From: an uncultured Bacilli bacterium
GTDB lineage: Bacteria; Bacillota_I; Bacilli_A; RF39; UBA660
Reading direction: 5' to 3'
Assembly (NCBI GenBank): GCA_947623625.1
Contig: CANQHD010000004.1
Location: forward strand, 1-42,212
DNA: 42,212 nucleotides
This document shows positions 16,851-24,496 of this stretch, in pieces. The notes under the pieces were generated by a model. The model was not told where the DNA came from. It saw only the letters and a list, made by a program, of their open reading frames with translations, and did not search any database. A program made the translations under genes and the position numbers. Each line of letters starts with the position of its first letter. Position 1 is the first letter of the stretch.

Positions 16851-17848
16851 TCTGCTTTATTGTACCTTCCTAAAAGACAAAACATTCCTATTTCAACGAC
16901 TACTTTCGCAAGTAAAGCAGGGATTTTTAACCCTTTTATAAAAAGAACGAGAAAGACTGTATTTATTAGGAAAATAAAGAAAGATTTAAAAAAGGAAGTG
17001 AAAAAACCTTGTTTTTTCGCTGTATAGAGAAAAACAACTCTTCTACTGATTTGGTAGTTCAACAGCACACTGACACATCGTGATATCACATTAGAAAAAA
17101 CCACTTTATGAGAAAATATAAAAAGAAGACTATAAAGCAAGTAATCTACTATTAAAGTTAATACTTCTTGATAATTAGATAGAATAATTTCTTTATAGAT
17201 TAAAAGAGAATCTTTTACTGCACGAAAGTGACTTAAGCTGTTGTGATTGATATAAATGGTCTCTATTTCAACTTCTTTTATAGGAATTTGATTTTTACAA
17301 CAAGCAAGAAGCATATTCATTTCATATTCAAATCTATCTCCTTTCACTTGAAGAAGATAGAAAAGCATTTTCTCATGAAAAGCTCGAAGTCCTGTTTGTG
17401 TATCATAAATATCTGTTCCTGTTAACATATAATAAACGCCTCGCGTTAAAATATTGCCAAACTTGCTTGCGAAAGGTGTATTTTTTCCTCGTTTTCTTTT
17501 TCCTAATACAAGCGTATCTGGATTTTTTTCAAGATAAGCAAATAATTTTTTTGCGTCTTTTACAGTGTGTTGTCCATCACAATCCATTGTAACAATGAAA
17601 GCATCTTGATAATGCTGTTCAATATACTCAAACCCTGTTTTTAATGCTTTTCCTTTTCCAAGATTTGCTGGATGTGTTAAAACAGTTGCGTACTCTTGAA
17701 CCTTTTTAAAGATAGATTGATAGCTTTTCCCACTTCCATCATCCACAACGATGACAATCCATTCTTCTTTTTGTAATTTTTTCAATAGCTTAATCATTTC
17801 AATCGTTGGTTCATAAGCTGGAATTAAAATAATTTTTTTGTTCAACAT
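16826..17848 (-). CDS. Glycosyltransferase family 2 fused to a GtrA-like membrane domain
   Basis: 340 aa. Residues 1-220 form a GT-A fold of the dolichyl-phosphate mannose synthase type: IPAYEPT, VVDDGSGK, NLGKGKALKTG, DCDGQHT (metal-binding) and QTGLRAF. Residues about 225-340 are four hydrophobic helices of the GtrA type, including NVISRCVSVLLNYQISRRVVF. It probably loads a sugar on undecaprenyl phosphate and moves it across the membrane for cell-surface glycosylation. Start at ATG 17848, supported by AAAGGGTGG; an in-frame GTG at 17857 is less likely. It follows the DUF2207 gene by 15 bases. Confidence 0.9.
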   Translation of the reverse strand: MLNKKIILIPAYEPTIEMIKLLKKLQKEEWIVIVVDDGSGKSYQSIFKKVQEYATVLTHPANLGKGKALKTGFEYIEQHYQDAFIVTMDCDGQHTVKDAKKLFAYLEKNPDTLVLGKRKRGKNTPFASKFGNILTRGVYYMLTGTDIYDTQTGLRAFHEKMLFYLLQVKGDRFEYEMNMLLACCKNQIPIKEVEIETIYINHNSLSHFRAVKDSLLIYKEIILSNYQEVLTLIVDYLLYSLLFIFSHKVVFSNVISRCVSVLLNYQISRRVVFLYTAKKQGFFTSFFKSFFIFLINTVFLVLFIKGLKIPALLAKVVVEIGMFCLLGRYNKAEKKDFVRN

Positions 17849-17863
17849 CGAAACCACCCTTTA

Positions 17864-19768
17864 CTAGAAGCGACCGCCTCCACCGCCGCCTCCAAAACTT
17901 CCACCACCAAATGATGCTCCTCCACCAGAGCCACCACCAGATGAACTGCGACTTGCTGCAATGGAACTTCGACTAGATGCGACTGCTGTATGAACACTCT
18001 GACTAATTGAATGACTCATCGTATGGTAAAGATAAACTCGGTCTATCAAGATTGGATCATAGTTATAAATATCACTCTGATTCATCGTATCTAGTTTTAA
18101 TTTCATTTGTTTTTGCAAAGTTTCAGCACAGCCTAAAACAGAGGCATAAACTAAATATTTATTCCAAAGTGGAACTTCTGGAAGCTCTTTTTCATCAAAT
18201 GTTGAAAAGTCCTCTAAAAATTTCTTGAAAGCGTTCCATTTGGCAAGATCTTCTCTTCCCTTTGCTGTATAAAAATAAATGGATAGAGCATAAAGTAGTG
18301 CCAGTAGCGATAAAGCAAAGATTGCAATAACAGCAAAGAACATATCAAACGTACTGACAACAAAAGCAATTAAAATTCCAAGGAATGCAAGAATAATCGT
18401 TAAAATTTTCGAAAGTGGAGTCTGTTGGAAAAAGTTTTCTTCTTTGGCTTTTTCTACTGATATATCGATGAAGTTTTGATAAGCATCCATCATTTTTTCA
18501 GCATGCCTTGTACTTTTTCCATATTTTTTAAAGGCTTCTAATGAAACTTCTTTTCCATTTCCAACATCTTTAATCAAAAGATCTAAAACTTGTTTTTCTG
18601 CTTGTCCTAAATTTTCTTCTTTGCCATTCCACGTTAAAATATAGTCTGTTTTATTTTTATTTTTTTCTTCTTGAACAGTAAGAACTTTTTTATCAACTAA
18701 CGATAGAATTGTTGCCGAAAAGGATGCTTCCGAAACATTTTTTTCCAAAAGATACTCTAAGACTTCAGGCCCATAAGCTGCTGGAAACTCTCGTAAATAT
18801 TCTTGTTGGAAATCTGCTTTTTTATTTTTAGAAGAAGTAATTTTAAGATAGCATATAGAAGCAAAAAGACAAATAAACCAAATAAATAAAATTGCTTTAA
18901 TTCTTGAATATGAAGCTTTGTATTCTTCTCTTTCTTGATTGGCTTTTTCTGCTGCTGCTTGTTCCGTCTTTAAAATATAACTTTTTCCATAGGTATAACT
19001 TTTTTTCGTGGCAGATGAGACTAAGTCTTTGTCAAACATAAGACGAATACTTACAGGATTACGAGCTCCTAAAAAGTCATATGTTGCGACTGCTGTTCGA
19101 TTATCCTTTTTCTCAACTTCTCCATTTAAAGGTCCTTTTAACCAAACTCGATAATCATCGTCAGCTCGTGGTAAATGGACTCGGACTTCAAAAGTTCCAA
19201 TATTTTCTTCGTATTGATCTCCTAGTAAGTTCCAAGCAAGCTCTGCTACATCTTCATGGACAACAACAGCATCTTTAATTGTATATTCAATATAAAATGC
19301 AGTCTTCATTCTATCTGGATTGTAGATTTTCAAACTTGTTGCATACGAAGTATCTTCTTGCTCATAAACTTGATAAGCAACTTGTGGTGTTTCGTAACTT
19401 CTTGTAAAAATACGATTGAGATGATTCATTGAATCAAAGGAAAAATTTTTATCAATTACCACATCTGCGACTTTATCAATTGTAATGCCGCTACCATTAT
19501 AAATTGAACTACCATCAAAATCACTTTGCTGTCCTGTAAAAAGTTGAGCATCAGAATTGATATACTCAATCGTTCTTGTTCTTCCATGATAACTTCCTGT
19601 TAACTTAGCCAGTTCTTTTACTTTGATATCCCCGTTTTCTAAAATCGTTACATCCATGTAAAACTTGTCTGTTGGTTCACTATTAAAATGATTAGAAAAT
19701 GCAACAAAAATGGCAGATACCATCAATATTACAAAGAGTGCAATGATGAATATTTTCCACTTTTTCAT
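17864..19768 (-). CDS. DUF2207 family membrane protein with a Gly-rich tail
   Basis: 634 aa. N-terminal signal anchor (about 5-25), an extracytoplasmic beta-rich domain (about 35-265), a transmembrane helix (near 288-305), a cytosolic region, two further helices (about 450-500) and a C-terminal tail SSGGGSGGGASFGGG rich in Gly, Ser and Phe. This architecture is the DUF2207/YciQ-like family, commonly encoded beside lemA. Biochemical role unknown. Start supported by AGGAGGAACT-ATG. A terminator-like hairpin separates it from lemA, so its level may be lower than that of LemA. Confidence 0.85.
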   Translation of the reverse strand: MKKWKIFIIALFVILMVSAIFVAFSNHFNSEPTDKFYMDVTILENGDIKVKELAKLTGSYHGRTRTIEYINSDAQLFTGQQSDFDGSSIYNGSGITIDKVADVVIDKNFSFDSMNHLNRIFTRSYETPQVAYQVYEQEDTSYATSLKIYNPDRMKTAFYIEYTIKDAVVVHEDVAELAWNLLGDQYEENIGTFEVRVHLPRADDDYRVWLKGPLNGEVEKKDNRTAVATYDFLGARNPVSIRLMFDKDLVSSATKKSYTYGKSYILKTEQAAAEKANQEREEYKASYSRIKAILFIWFICLFASICYLKITSSKNKKADFQQEYLREFPAAYGPEVLEYLLEKNVSEASFSATILSLVDKKVLTVQEEKNKNKTDYILTWNGKEENLGQAEKQVLDLLIKDVGNGKEVSLEAFKKYGKSTRHAEKMMDAYQNFIDISVEKAKEENFFQQTPLSKILTIILAFLGILIAFVVSTFDMFFAVIAIFALSLLALLYALSIYFYTAKGREDLAKWNAFKKFLEDFSTFDEKELPEVPLWNKYLVYASVLGCAETLQKQMKLKLDTMNQSDIYNYDPILIDRVYLYHTMSHSISQSVHTAVASSRSSIAASRSSSGGGSGGGASFGGGSFGGGGGGGRF

Positions 19769-19782
19769 AGTTCCTCCTTTTC

Positions 19783-19810
19783 AAAAAAGACTTGTATCAA
19801 AACAAGTCTT
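19783..19810 (-). terminator. Terminator or attenuator between lemA and the DUF2207 gene
   Basis: 8-bp perfect stem AAGACTTG (19787-19794) / CAAGTCTT (19803-19810) followed by T on the minus strand. It covers the lemA stop codon and lies 15 bases before the next start codon, so partial read-through is likely. Confidence 0.65.
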
Positions 19811-20366
19811 ATTCAAATGATACAGTTGGTACTTCTTTATCTTTTTCTGTTGCTTCAAAGAAAGAAGCTTGTTTAAAGTTGCTTATTGAAGCAACAATAT
19901 TGGATGGAATTGTCTCAATTTTATTATTGTACTTCATAACAACATCATTATAAAACTGTCGCATTATACTAATTTTATCCTCAGCATCTTTTAAATCTGC
20001 TTGCAAAGATAAGAAATTATCATTTGCCTTTAATTCTGGATAGCTTTCCGTTAGAGCAAACAACTTACTAATCGTTTTCTCAAGTTCTCCTGCAGCTTTC
20101 ATCTCATCTTCAGGTGTTGTTGCAGATACAAAAGTATTTCTTGCTTTAACAACATCTTCAAATGTTCCTTTTTCATGTTTTGCATATCCTTTAACAGTCT
20201 CTACAAGATTTGGAATTAAATCTGCACGTCGCTTTAACTGCACATCAATTTGTGCCCATTGATCTTTTACTTTATTTCTTAATCCAACCAAGCTATTATA
20301 TGTTCCAACAAACCAAAGAATAATGATAACAATAATGGCAATAACAACAATTAACCAAACTGGCAT
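19809..20366 (-). CDS. lemA: LemA family protein
   Basis: 185 aa. One N-terminal membrane helix (MPVWLIVVIAIIVIIILWF) and a cytosolic or extracytoplasmic helical bundle with the family pattern NSLVGLRNKV, WAQIDVQLKRRADLIPNLVE, VKGYAKHE and the downstream SYPELKAN. Function of LemA in bacteria is not established. Start at ATG 20366, because AAGGAGGAGAG lies just upstream; an ORF extension to 20450 lacks any site. It leads a lemA-DUF2207-GT2/GtrA gene set. Confidence 0.95.
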   Translation of the reverse strand: MPVWLIVVIAIIVIIILWFVGTYNSLVGLRNKVKDQWAQIDVQLKRRADLIPNLVETVKGYAKHEKGTFEDVVKARNTFVSATTPEDEMKAAGELEKTISKLFALTESYPELKANDNFLSLQADLKDAEDKISIMRQFYNDVVMKYNNKIETIPSNIVASISNFKQASFFEATEKDKEVPTVSFE

Positions 20367-20456
20367 ATATCTCTCCTCCTTAATTACAAGGATACCATAT
20401 TTTATGTTTTTAGAACAGATAAATGAAAAATAAACCTTTAAAATTGACATTTTTTT

Positions 20457-20486
20457 GTATATTTTATAAAAAAGAAGTTCATCTTA
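20457..20486 (+). promoter_or_regulatory. Sigma-G-type (forespore) promoter of sspI
   Basis: GTATA (20457-20461), 18 bases, CATCTTA (20480-20486). This matches the sigma-F/G consensus GNATR and CATNNTA at the right spacing. It lies 18 bases before the sspI start, and sspI is a known forespore gene. Confidence 0.6.
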
Positions 20487-20504
20487 TGGATAGGAGATGA
20501 AAAT

Positions 20505-20726
20505 ATGGATATAAAAATTAGAGATCATATCATTAATAATTTTAAAGGAGACGACTATGAAGCACTAAAAAGAGCCATTGATGAATCTGTTAAAGAACAA
20601 GATGAGGTAACTCTTCCGGGACTTGGTGTTTTTTTTGAACTTGTTTGGGAAGATGCAACAAATGTCATGAAAGATGATATTATTAAAATGATTGAAAAAA
20701 GAGTCAATCAAGCACAAAGCTCTTAA
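20505..20726 (+). CDS. sspI: Small acid-soluble spore protein SspI
   Basis: 73-aa minor small acid-soluble protein made in the forespore. The run TLPGLGVFFELVWEDA (about 44-59) matches the SspI hallmark LPGLGVLFEVIW, and the length equals the family's. Start supported by GGAGATGAAAAT-ATG. A sigma-G-like promoter upstream and a terminator downstream make it monocistronic. Proteins of this family are retained in the spore core; the precise role of SspI is not well established. Confidence 0.9.
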   Translation: MDIKIRDHIINNFKGDDYEALKRAIDESVKEQDEVTLPGLGVFFELVWEDATNVMKDDIIKMIEKRVNQAQSS

Positions 20727-20760
20727 AAAAACTCACTACTTTTCGTAATGAGTTTTTTTT
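20727..20760 (+). terminator. Terminator of sspI, shared with convergent rpsU
   Basis: Stem AAAACTCA (20727-20734) / TGAGTTTT (20749-20756) with extra TAC/GTA pairing inside and T-runs on both strands. It can stop transcription from both sides. Confidence 0.8.
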
Positions 20761-20962
20761 AGTTTTCTTTATTATGTGATTTTCGGGCATTCTTTCGAGC
20801 ATTCTTAATTGCTTCTTTTTTCGCATTTCTTCTTCGAACACCTGGTTTGTCGTAACATTCGCGTTTCTTGCATTCAGAAGGGACACCATCTCTTGCAACT
20901 TTTTGCTTAAATTTTCTTAATGCCATATCTAAGTTACCATTTTTTACTGTTACCTGTGTCAT
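20759..20962 (-). CDS. rpsU: 30S ribosomal protein S21
   Basis: 67 aa, small basic 30S subunit protein. It begins MTQVTVKNGNLDMALRKFKQ and ends in the basic tail typical of S21 (GVRRRNAKKEAIKNARK). Ribosome site GGGAGGGATAAAGT before the ATG. Monocistronic here, with a strong sigma-A promoter; in many Bacilli it precedes yqeY, which is absent. Confidence 0.97.
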   Translation of the reverse strand: MTQVTVKNGNLDMALRKFKQKVARDGVPSECKKRECYDKPGVRRRNAKKEAIKNARKNARKSHNKEN

Positions 20963-20995
20963 ACTTTATCCCTCCCTTCGCTTTTTCTACCTCCG

Positions 20996-21024
20996 ATTAT
21001 AGCACTTGTTTTTACTTGTTACAA
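20996..21024 (-). promoter_or_regulatory. Strong sigma-A promoter of rpsU
   Basis: TTGTAA (21019-21024), 17 bases, TATAAT (20996-21001) with the extended TG-C element just upstream of the -10. It sits 34 bases before the rpsU start and 42 bases after the bacteriocin operon end. Confidence 0.8.
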
Positions 21025-21065
21025 CAAAATTTTACATTTTTTCACGTTTTTTTACTTAAAATTAC

Positions 21066-21236
21066 TCATTTTAATGGACAAATGGCATTTTCATCCAACC
21101 TTCTAATAGAAGAGCCGAGCGCTCTACCAGCATCTAATAAAACTTTTAAAAGGCTTGTAAATGAATTTAAAAGAGTTCCTGATAAAGTAATGCCACCTTT
21201 TATTTTTCTTAACTCTTGCTCTTGTAGCTTCTTCAT
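21066..21236 (-). CDS. Bacteriocin-like peptide 2 with double-glycine leader
   Basis: 56 aa. A 15-residue leader MKKLQEQELRKIKGG ends in Gly-Gly, the cleavage site for C39 peptidases. The predicted mature peptide has 41 residues and begins ITLSGTLLNSFTSLLKVLL. It contains one GxxxG motif (GRALG) and a single Cys three residues from the end of the run AICPLK. It is amphipathic and cationic (RR, K). AAGGAG lies seven bases before the ATG, and the start overlaps the stop of peptide 1 (ATGA). It is the last gene of the operon; no separate immunity gene follows before rpsU. Confidence 0.82.
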   Translation of the reverse strand: MKKLQEQELRKIKGGITLSGTLLNSFTSLLKVLLDAGRALGSSIRRLDENAICPLK

Positions 21237-21382
21237 CTCGTTTCTCCTTCACAAGTTTTTGGATGGACAAGCCCATCAATAATTCCTGAGATAAAAACTG
21301 CTAAAGCACCAATGCCAACGCCTAACCAAACTGAAATACCCCCATGAATATTCTTTAACTCTTTCATTGTTAACTGCTTCAT
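21233..21382 (-). CDS. Bacteriocin-like peptide 1 with double-glycine leader
   Basis: 49 aa. Leader MKQLTMKELKNIHGG (15 residues) is a textbook double-glycine leader with the conserved Leu/Met/Leu/Ile positions. The mature peptide of 34 residues begins ISVWLGVGIGALAVFISG, contains GxxxG (GVGIG), and ends HPKTCEGETR with one Cys. This resembles class IIb two-peptide bacteriocins. Start at ATG 21382, because GGAGG lies five bases upstream; a longer frame from 21415 runs inside the preceding gene. Both ends overlap neighbours by ATGA. Confidence 0.85.
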   Translation of the reverse strand: MKQLTMKELKNIHGGISVWLGVGIGALAVFISGIIDGLVHPKTCEGETR

Positions 21383-21726
21383 TGAATCCTCCATTCTTTT
21401 TCTAATAATTTCCAAAGACTTTTTTCTTTGTCTTTAAAATAAATTGTAAATGATTGATGCATTTGTTTTTTCTTAAAAAAAACTTCTAAATAATATAGAT
21501 CATCTTCTTTTTTTGTTTTCATAATTGTCAGTTGATATTTTTGATTTTCAATATACCCAACTTTATGAATTTGTTTTTTTGAACAGACTAAAATCGCTTC
21601 TTTTCCTCCAAGCATTTTACCACTACAAGAAGAATAAGGATAGAACTTAAAAGGCTCTTTTACAAACAGTAAAATGAGAAAAGCATATAAAACAAATAAG
21701 AAAATCAAACTTTTTTTTCGATTCAT
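21379..21726 (-). CDS. Small membrane-anchored protein of the bacteriocin operon
   Basis: 115 aa. Basic N-terminus MNRKKS, one membrane helix (about 6-22), then an extracytoplasmic domain of about 90 residues with two Cys (SSCSGK, LVCSKK) and alternating beta-like strands (KYQLTIMKTKKE, LYYLEVFFKKK). No family recognised. Position between transporter and peptides, with ATGA overlaps on both sides, suggests an accessory factor for secretion (replacing the usual HlyD-type protein, which is absent) or the immunity protein. I cannot decide between these two. Confidence 0.7.
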   Translation of the reverse strand: MNRKKSLIFLFVLYAFLILLFVKEPFKFYPYSSCSGKMLGGKEAILVCSKKQIHKVGYIENQKYQLTIMKTKKEDDLYYLEVFFKKKQMHQSFTIYFKDKEKSLWKLLEKEWRIQ

Positions 21727-23780
21727 TTTTCCACCTTTAATGTATATACCTTCTTAAATAAACAATCTAGTTGCTTATTATGAGATACGACGAGGACTAT
21801 CTTATCTTTTAAATAAGTTAATACATTCTTAGTAAGTTCAACTACTTCTTCCTCAGAAATACTTTCAAAAATTTCGTCCAATAAGTAAATATCTCTTTTT
21901 AAAAGAAGGGCTCTTGCAAGAAGAATTTTCTTTCTCTCTCCTCCACTAAAAATAGATGTATAAGTAGATAGTTGAAAGTCAAGAGTCATTTGTTTTTCAT
22001 CTAAAATTGGCTTGACATGCGTTAGTGATAAAACTTCGAAAAGCTCTTTTTCTTTAATCTTTTTTCCTAAAGTAATATTTTCTAAAATTGTTCCTGAAAA
22101 AAGTCCTTCTTCTTGTGATAGATAACATATCCTTGTTCTAATATCTTCTAAATTTAAATAATTAATATCCATATTATTTAAATAAATTCGTTTTTTCTGA
22201 ACAGGATAAAGCCGTAAAATACTTTTACAAAGAGTACTTTTCCCACATCCTGAAGCACCATGTAAAATCATGGAATCACCCTTTCTTAATTCAAATGAAA
22301 TAGTGGATGTAATTTCTCTTCCTTCCATTCGATATGAAAAATTGAAAACTTTTACTACTTTAAAGTGTTTGAATGGAGTGATGCTTTCCTTAGGAAAAAG
22401 TTCAACTTCACTTGAAAAAGAATCTAAAGCCTTTTTGGCTTCTTCACACACTCTTGGAAAAAGATAGAAAACTTCTAATATTTTTTGATAACTATTAAGT
22501 AACAATTCAAAAAATACATCCATTAAAAAATAGTGATATAAGCTTACTCTCTTTTTAAAATAAGCCACTAAAAAGAAAAATAAAAATAGAAATTTCAACG
22601 TTTTATGAACTATTTTTTGAAAGAAAGCTTTTTCAACATAGGCAAGCTGAAAACGATAATTTGCATTTTGATATTGAAATTCCTCTTTTTTTAATTTTGA
22701 CAAAAAACTTGTTTCCAAATGAAGTCCTTTTATCACTTCTAATTTTTCAAAGCTATCAATCAATAAATGATCTCTTCTTTCTTTATGAGAAAGATACTTT
22801 TGGATATAGAAAGAAACACGGTGAAATATTAAAAAGAAAAGAAGGAAAAGAATCCAAAAGAAAAAAGTAAAAATTAAAAGGAAATAAATGCTTTCCATCC
22901 CTATAAAAACAAGTCCCATTATAAAAATAGGAAGTTCTAAAAAGAAGCACTCCAAAGTGGTATAAAAATAAAGATAGACTTCTTCAAGTGATGTTGCAAT
23001 TGATAAAATTTCGCTTTTTGAATGCTGTTCAAAATAATAATAAGGGAGATGTAGATGCAGCTTTATCCACCGTCTTATAAGAAAGTAATAAGATTGATAT
23101 TGAATTTTTAAGAAGAACCATCGAAAAAGAAATAGACCCCCTTCTATTAAAAAATAAAAGCAAAAAAAGAAAGTAAAATAGATAAAAATATTCCAACTAT
23201 CATATGTTGTTAAAAGGTAGGAAAAGAAAATTTTTGTCTCTAACAATCCAAAGATTTCTAAAATAGATAAACTTAAATTTCCAACTAAGAAGAAGATAAG
23301 TTTTTTGGATAGAATATTTTGAGGAAATAAAAGTTTCAAATAATGTGTCTCTTTTTCATGTATTAATACACGATTTACTTTGAAAAATAAGTAAATTCCT
23401 GTACAAATTTCTTCCCAATATGTTAAAGATACATTATGATATCCTATAGAAGGATCCATTAAAAACACTTTATTTTGTTTGAGATTATATTCCATTACGA
23501 CAACAAAATGATAGTAACCATCTTTTTTTATATGGGCAATACAAGGATATTCTAGGGGTAGAATTTGTTGAATCACTCCTTTCTTTCCTTCTACTTTAAA
23601 CCCTAATTGTTCTCCTACTTTCAATAAGGAATAGGCACTTGTACCATTTTCTTTTGTAAGAAGCATCTTTTTTAATTTACTATAGCGAATATTTCCACCA
23701 TAGTATTTTAATATAGAAAGAAGACAAGCTGCAGCACAATCCATCATCTCATCTTGCAAAACTTTTGGTACTTTTCTCAT
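21723..23780 (-). CDS. Bacteriocin ABC transporter with N-terminal C39 peptidase
   Basis: 685 aa. It cleaves double-glycine leaders and exports the mature peptides. C39 peptidase domain (1 to about 130): Q9, catalytic C15 in MMDCAAACLLSILKYYGG, H91 in YYHFVVV and D109 in LMDPS. Then a six-helix exporter domain (about 155-440) rich in Phe and Leu. Then an ATPase with Walker A GASGCGKST, signature FSGGERKK, Walker B YLLDEI and H-loop VSHNK. All catalytic residues are present. Start supported by GGGGATTTAG-ATG. First gene of the operon, divergent from the HTH regulator. Substrates are clearly the two double-glycine peptides downstream. Confidence 0.93.
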   Translation of the reverse strand: MRKVPKVLQDEMMDCAAACLLSILKYYGGNIRYSKLKKMLLTKENGTSAYSLLKVGEQLGFKVEGKKGVIQQILPLEYPCIAHIKKDGYYHFVVVMEYNLKQNKVFLMDPSIGYHNVSLTYWEEICTGIYLFFKVNRVLIHEKETHYLKLLFPQNILSKKLIFFLVGNLSLSILEIFGLLETKIFFSYLLTTYDSWNIFIYFTFFFCFYFLIEGGLFLFRWFFLKIQYQSYYFLIRRWIKLHLHLPYYYFEQHSKSEILSIATSLEEVYLYFYTTLECFFLELPIFIMGLVFIGMESIYFLLIFTFFFWILFLLFFLIFHRVSFYIQKYLSHKERRDHLLIDSFEKLEVIKGLHLETSFLSKLKKEEFQYQNANYRFQLAYVEKAFFQKIVHKTLKFLFLFFFLVAYFKKRVSLYHYFLMDVFFELLLNSYQKILEVFYLFPRVCEEAKKALDSFSSEVELFPKESITPFKHFKVVKVFNFSYRMEGREITSTISFELRKGDSMILHGASGCGKSTLCKSILRLYPVQKKRIYLNNMDINYLNLEDIRTRICYLSQEEGLFSGTILENITLGKKIKEKELFEVLSLTHVKPILDEKQMTLDFQLSTYTSIFSGGERKKILLARALLLKRDIYLLDEIFESISEEEVVELTKNVLTYLKDKIVLVVSHNKQLDCLFKKVYTLKVEK

Positions 23781-23912
23781 CTAAATCCCCCTATTAGTAT
23801 TATGATAGCTTTTTTCAATTTTCTCCTTTTTTTGGGAAAGTTTATCAATTATTTTGACAAATAAAGAGGAAAAAGAATACCTGTAATAAAATTATGGTGA
23901 GTGGGTGGTATA
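23781..23912 (+). promoter_or_regulatory. Divergent control region between bacteriocin operon and regulator
   Basis: Holds TTGACA (23854-23859) for the plus-strand regulator without a clear -10 at standard spacing. A related pair of sequences, TTTTTCAATTTTCT and TTTATCAATTATTT (about 23811-23824 and 23841-23854), could be regulator sites. No clean promoter is visible for the bacteriocin strand, consistent with a need for activation. Confidence 0.35.
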
Positions 23913-24365
23913 ATGCAGTACATCAAAATTAGAAACTTACGAGAAGATAGTGATATGACGCAGAAAGATGTTGCAACCCTTCTAAAAGTCCAACGCTCTA
24001 CTTACACAATGTGGGAACTAGGAGATGTAAACTTTCCAATTACAAAAATTGTCAAACTTGCAGAAATCTTTGATACAAATGTGGAATACCTTTTAGGCGT
24101 TTCTTCAAATAAGCGTAAAGTACACTATCGGAAAGAACTTAATTATATTTATGTTGGAAACGCTCTAAAATTAGAGCGAATTAAAAGAGGAAAAACACAA
24201 AAAGAATTTGCAGATTGCATTGGAGTAAGACAGTCGAGTTATTCCTATTATGAAGATGGTAAAACAAAAATACCAACTGACAAGTTGGTATCTCTTGCAA
24301 AGGAATATCATATATCTTTGAATCAAGTGTGCGGTGAAATCAAAGAAGACATCTTTGCAATATAA
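23913..24365 (+). CDS. Transcriptional regulator with two tandem XRE-type HTH domains
   Basis: 150 aa. First HTH about 5-60 (DMTQKDVATLLKVQRSTYTMWE, positions about 14-35). Second HTH about 80-140 (GKTQKEFADCIGVRQSSY, about 93-110). No other domain is present. Two DNA-binding domains in one chain suggest binding to a long or direct-repeat site. It is divergent from the bacteriocin operon by 130 bases, so it is the likely local regulator. ATG 23913 chosen because GGTGG lies four bases upstream; a GTG at 23901 is also in frame. Confidence 0.85.
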   Translation: MQYIKIRNLREDSDMTQKDVATLLKVQRSTYTMWELGDVNFPITKIVKLAEIFDTNVEYLLGVSSNKRKVHYRKELNYIYVGNALKLERIKRGKTQKEFADCIGVRQSSYSYYEDGKTKIPTDKLVSLAKEYHISLNQVCGEIKEDIFAI

Positions 24366-24381
24366 TTATTATAAAAAACAA

Positions 24382-24415
24382 AAGTGCGTTTCGTAAATAG
24401 ATTCGCCCTTTTTTC
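24382..24415 (+). terminator. Weak terminator after the regulator gene
   Basis: AAAGTGCG / CGCCCTTT arms with one mismatch, followed by TTTTTTC. The rest of the 131-base gap before the next gene shows only a promoter. Confidence 0.4.
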
Positions 24416-24470
24416 TTGTTGGTAATTTTTTCCATTGAATTTTTTTCTTTTTATTTTTCAAATTATCTCT

Positions 24471-24476
24471 TATAAT
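24471..24476 (+). promoter_or_regulatory. -10 element of the hexosaminidase gene
   Basis: Perfect TATAAT, 20 bases before the ATG. The -35 region is only T-rich, so strength is uncertain. Confidence 0.45.
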
Positions 24477-24496
24477 AAAGATAAGGATGTGAAGAT

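Noticed and set aside
20920-21282. 120-codon plus-strand frame opposite the bacteriocin peptides and the rpsU start
   Set aside because: Antisense to two well-supported peptides and to rpsU and its promoter; no ribosome site.
24382-24496. Riboswitch or leader RNA before the hexosaminidase
   Set aside because: Only a weak hairpin that fits a terminator and a plain -10 are visible; too short for a known riboswitch.
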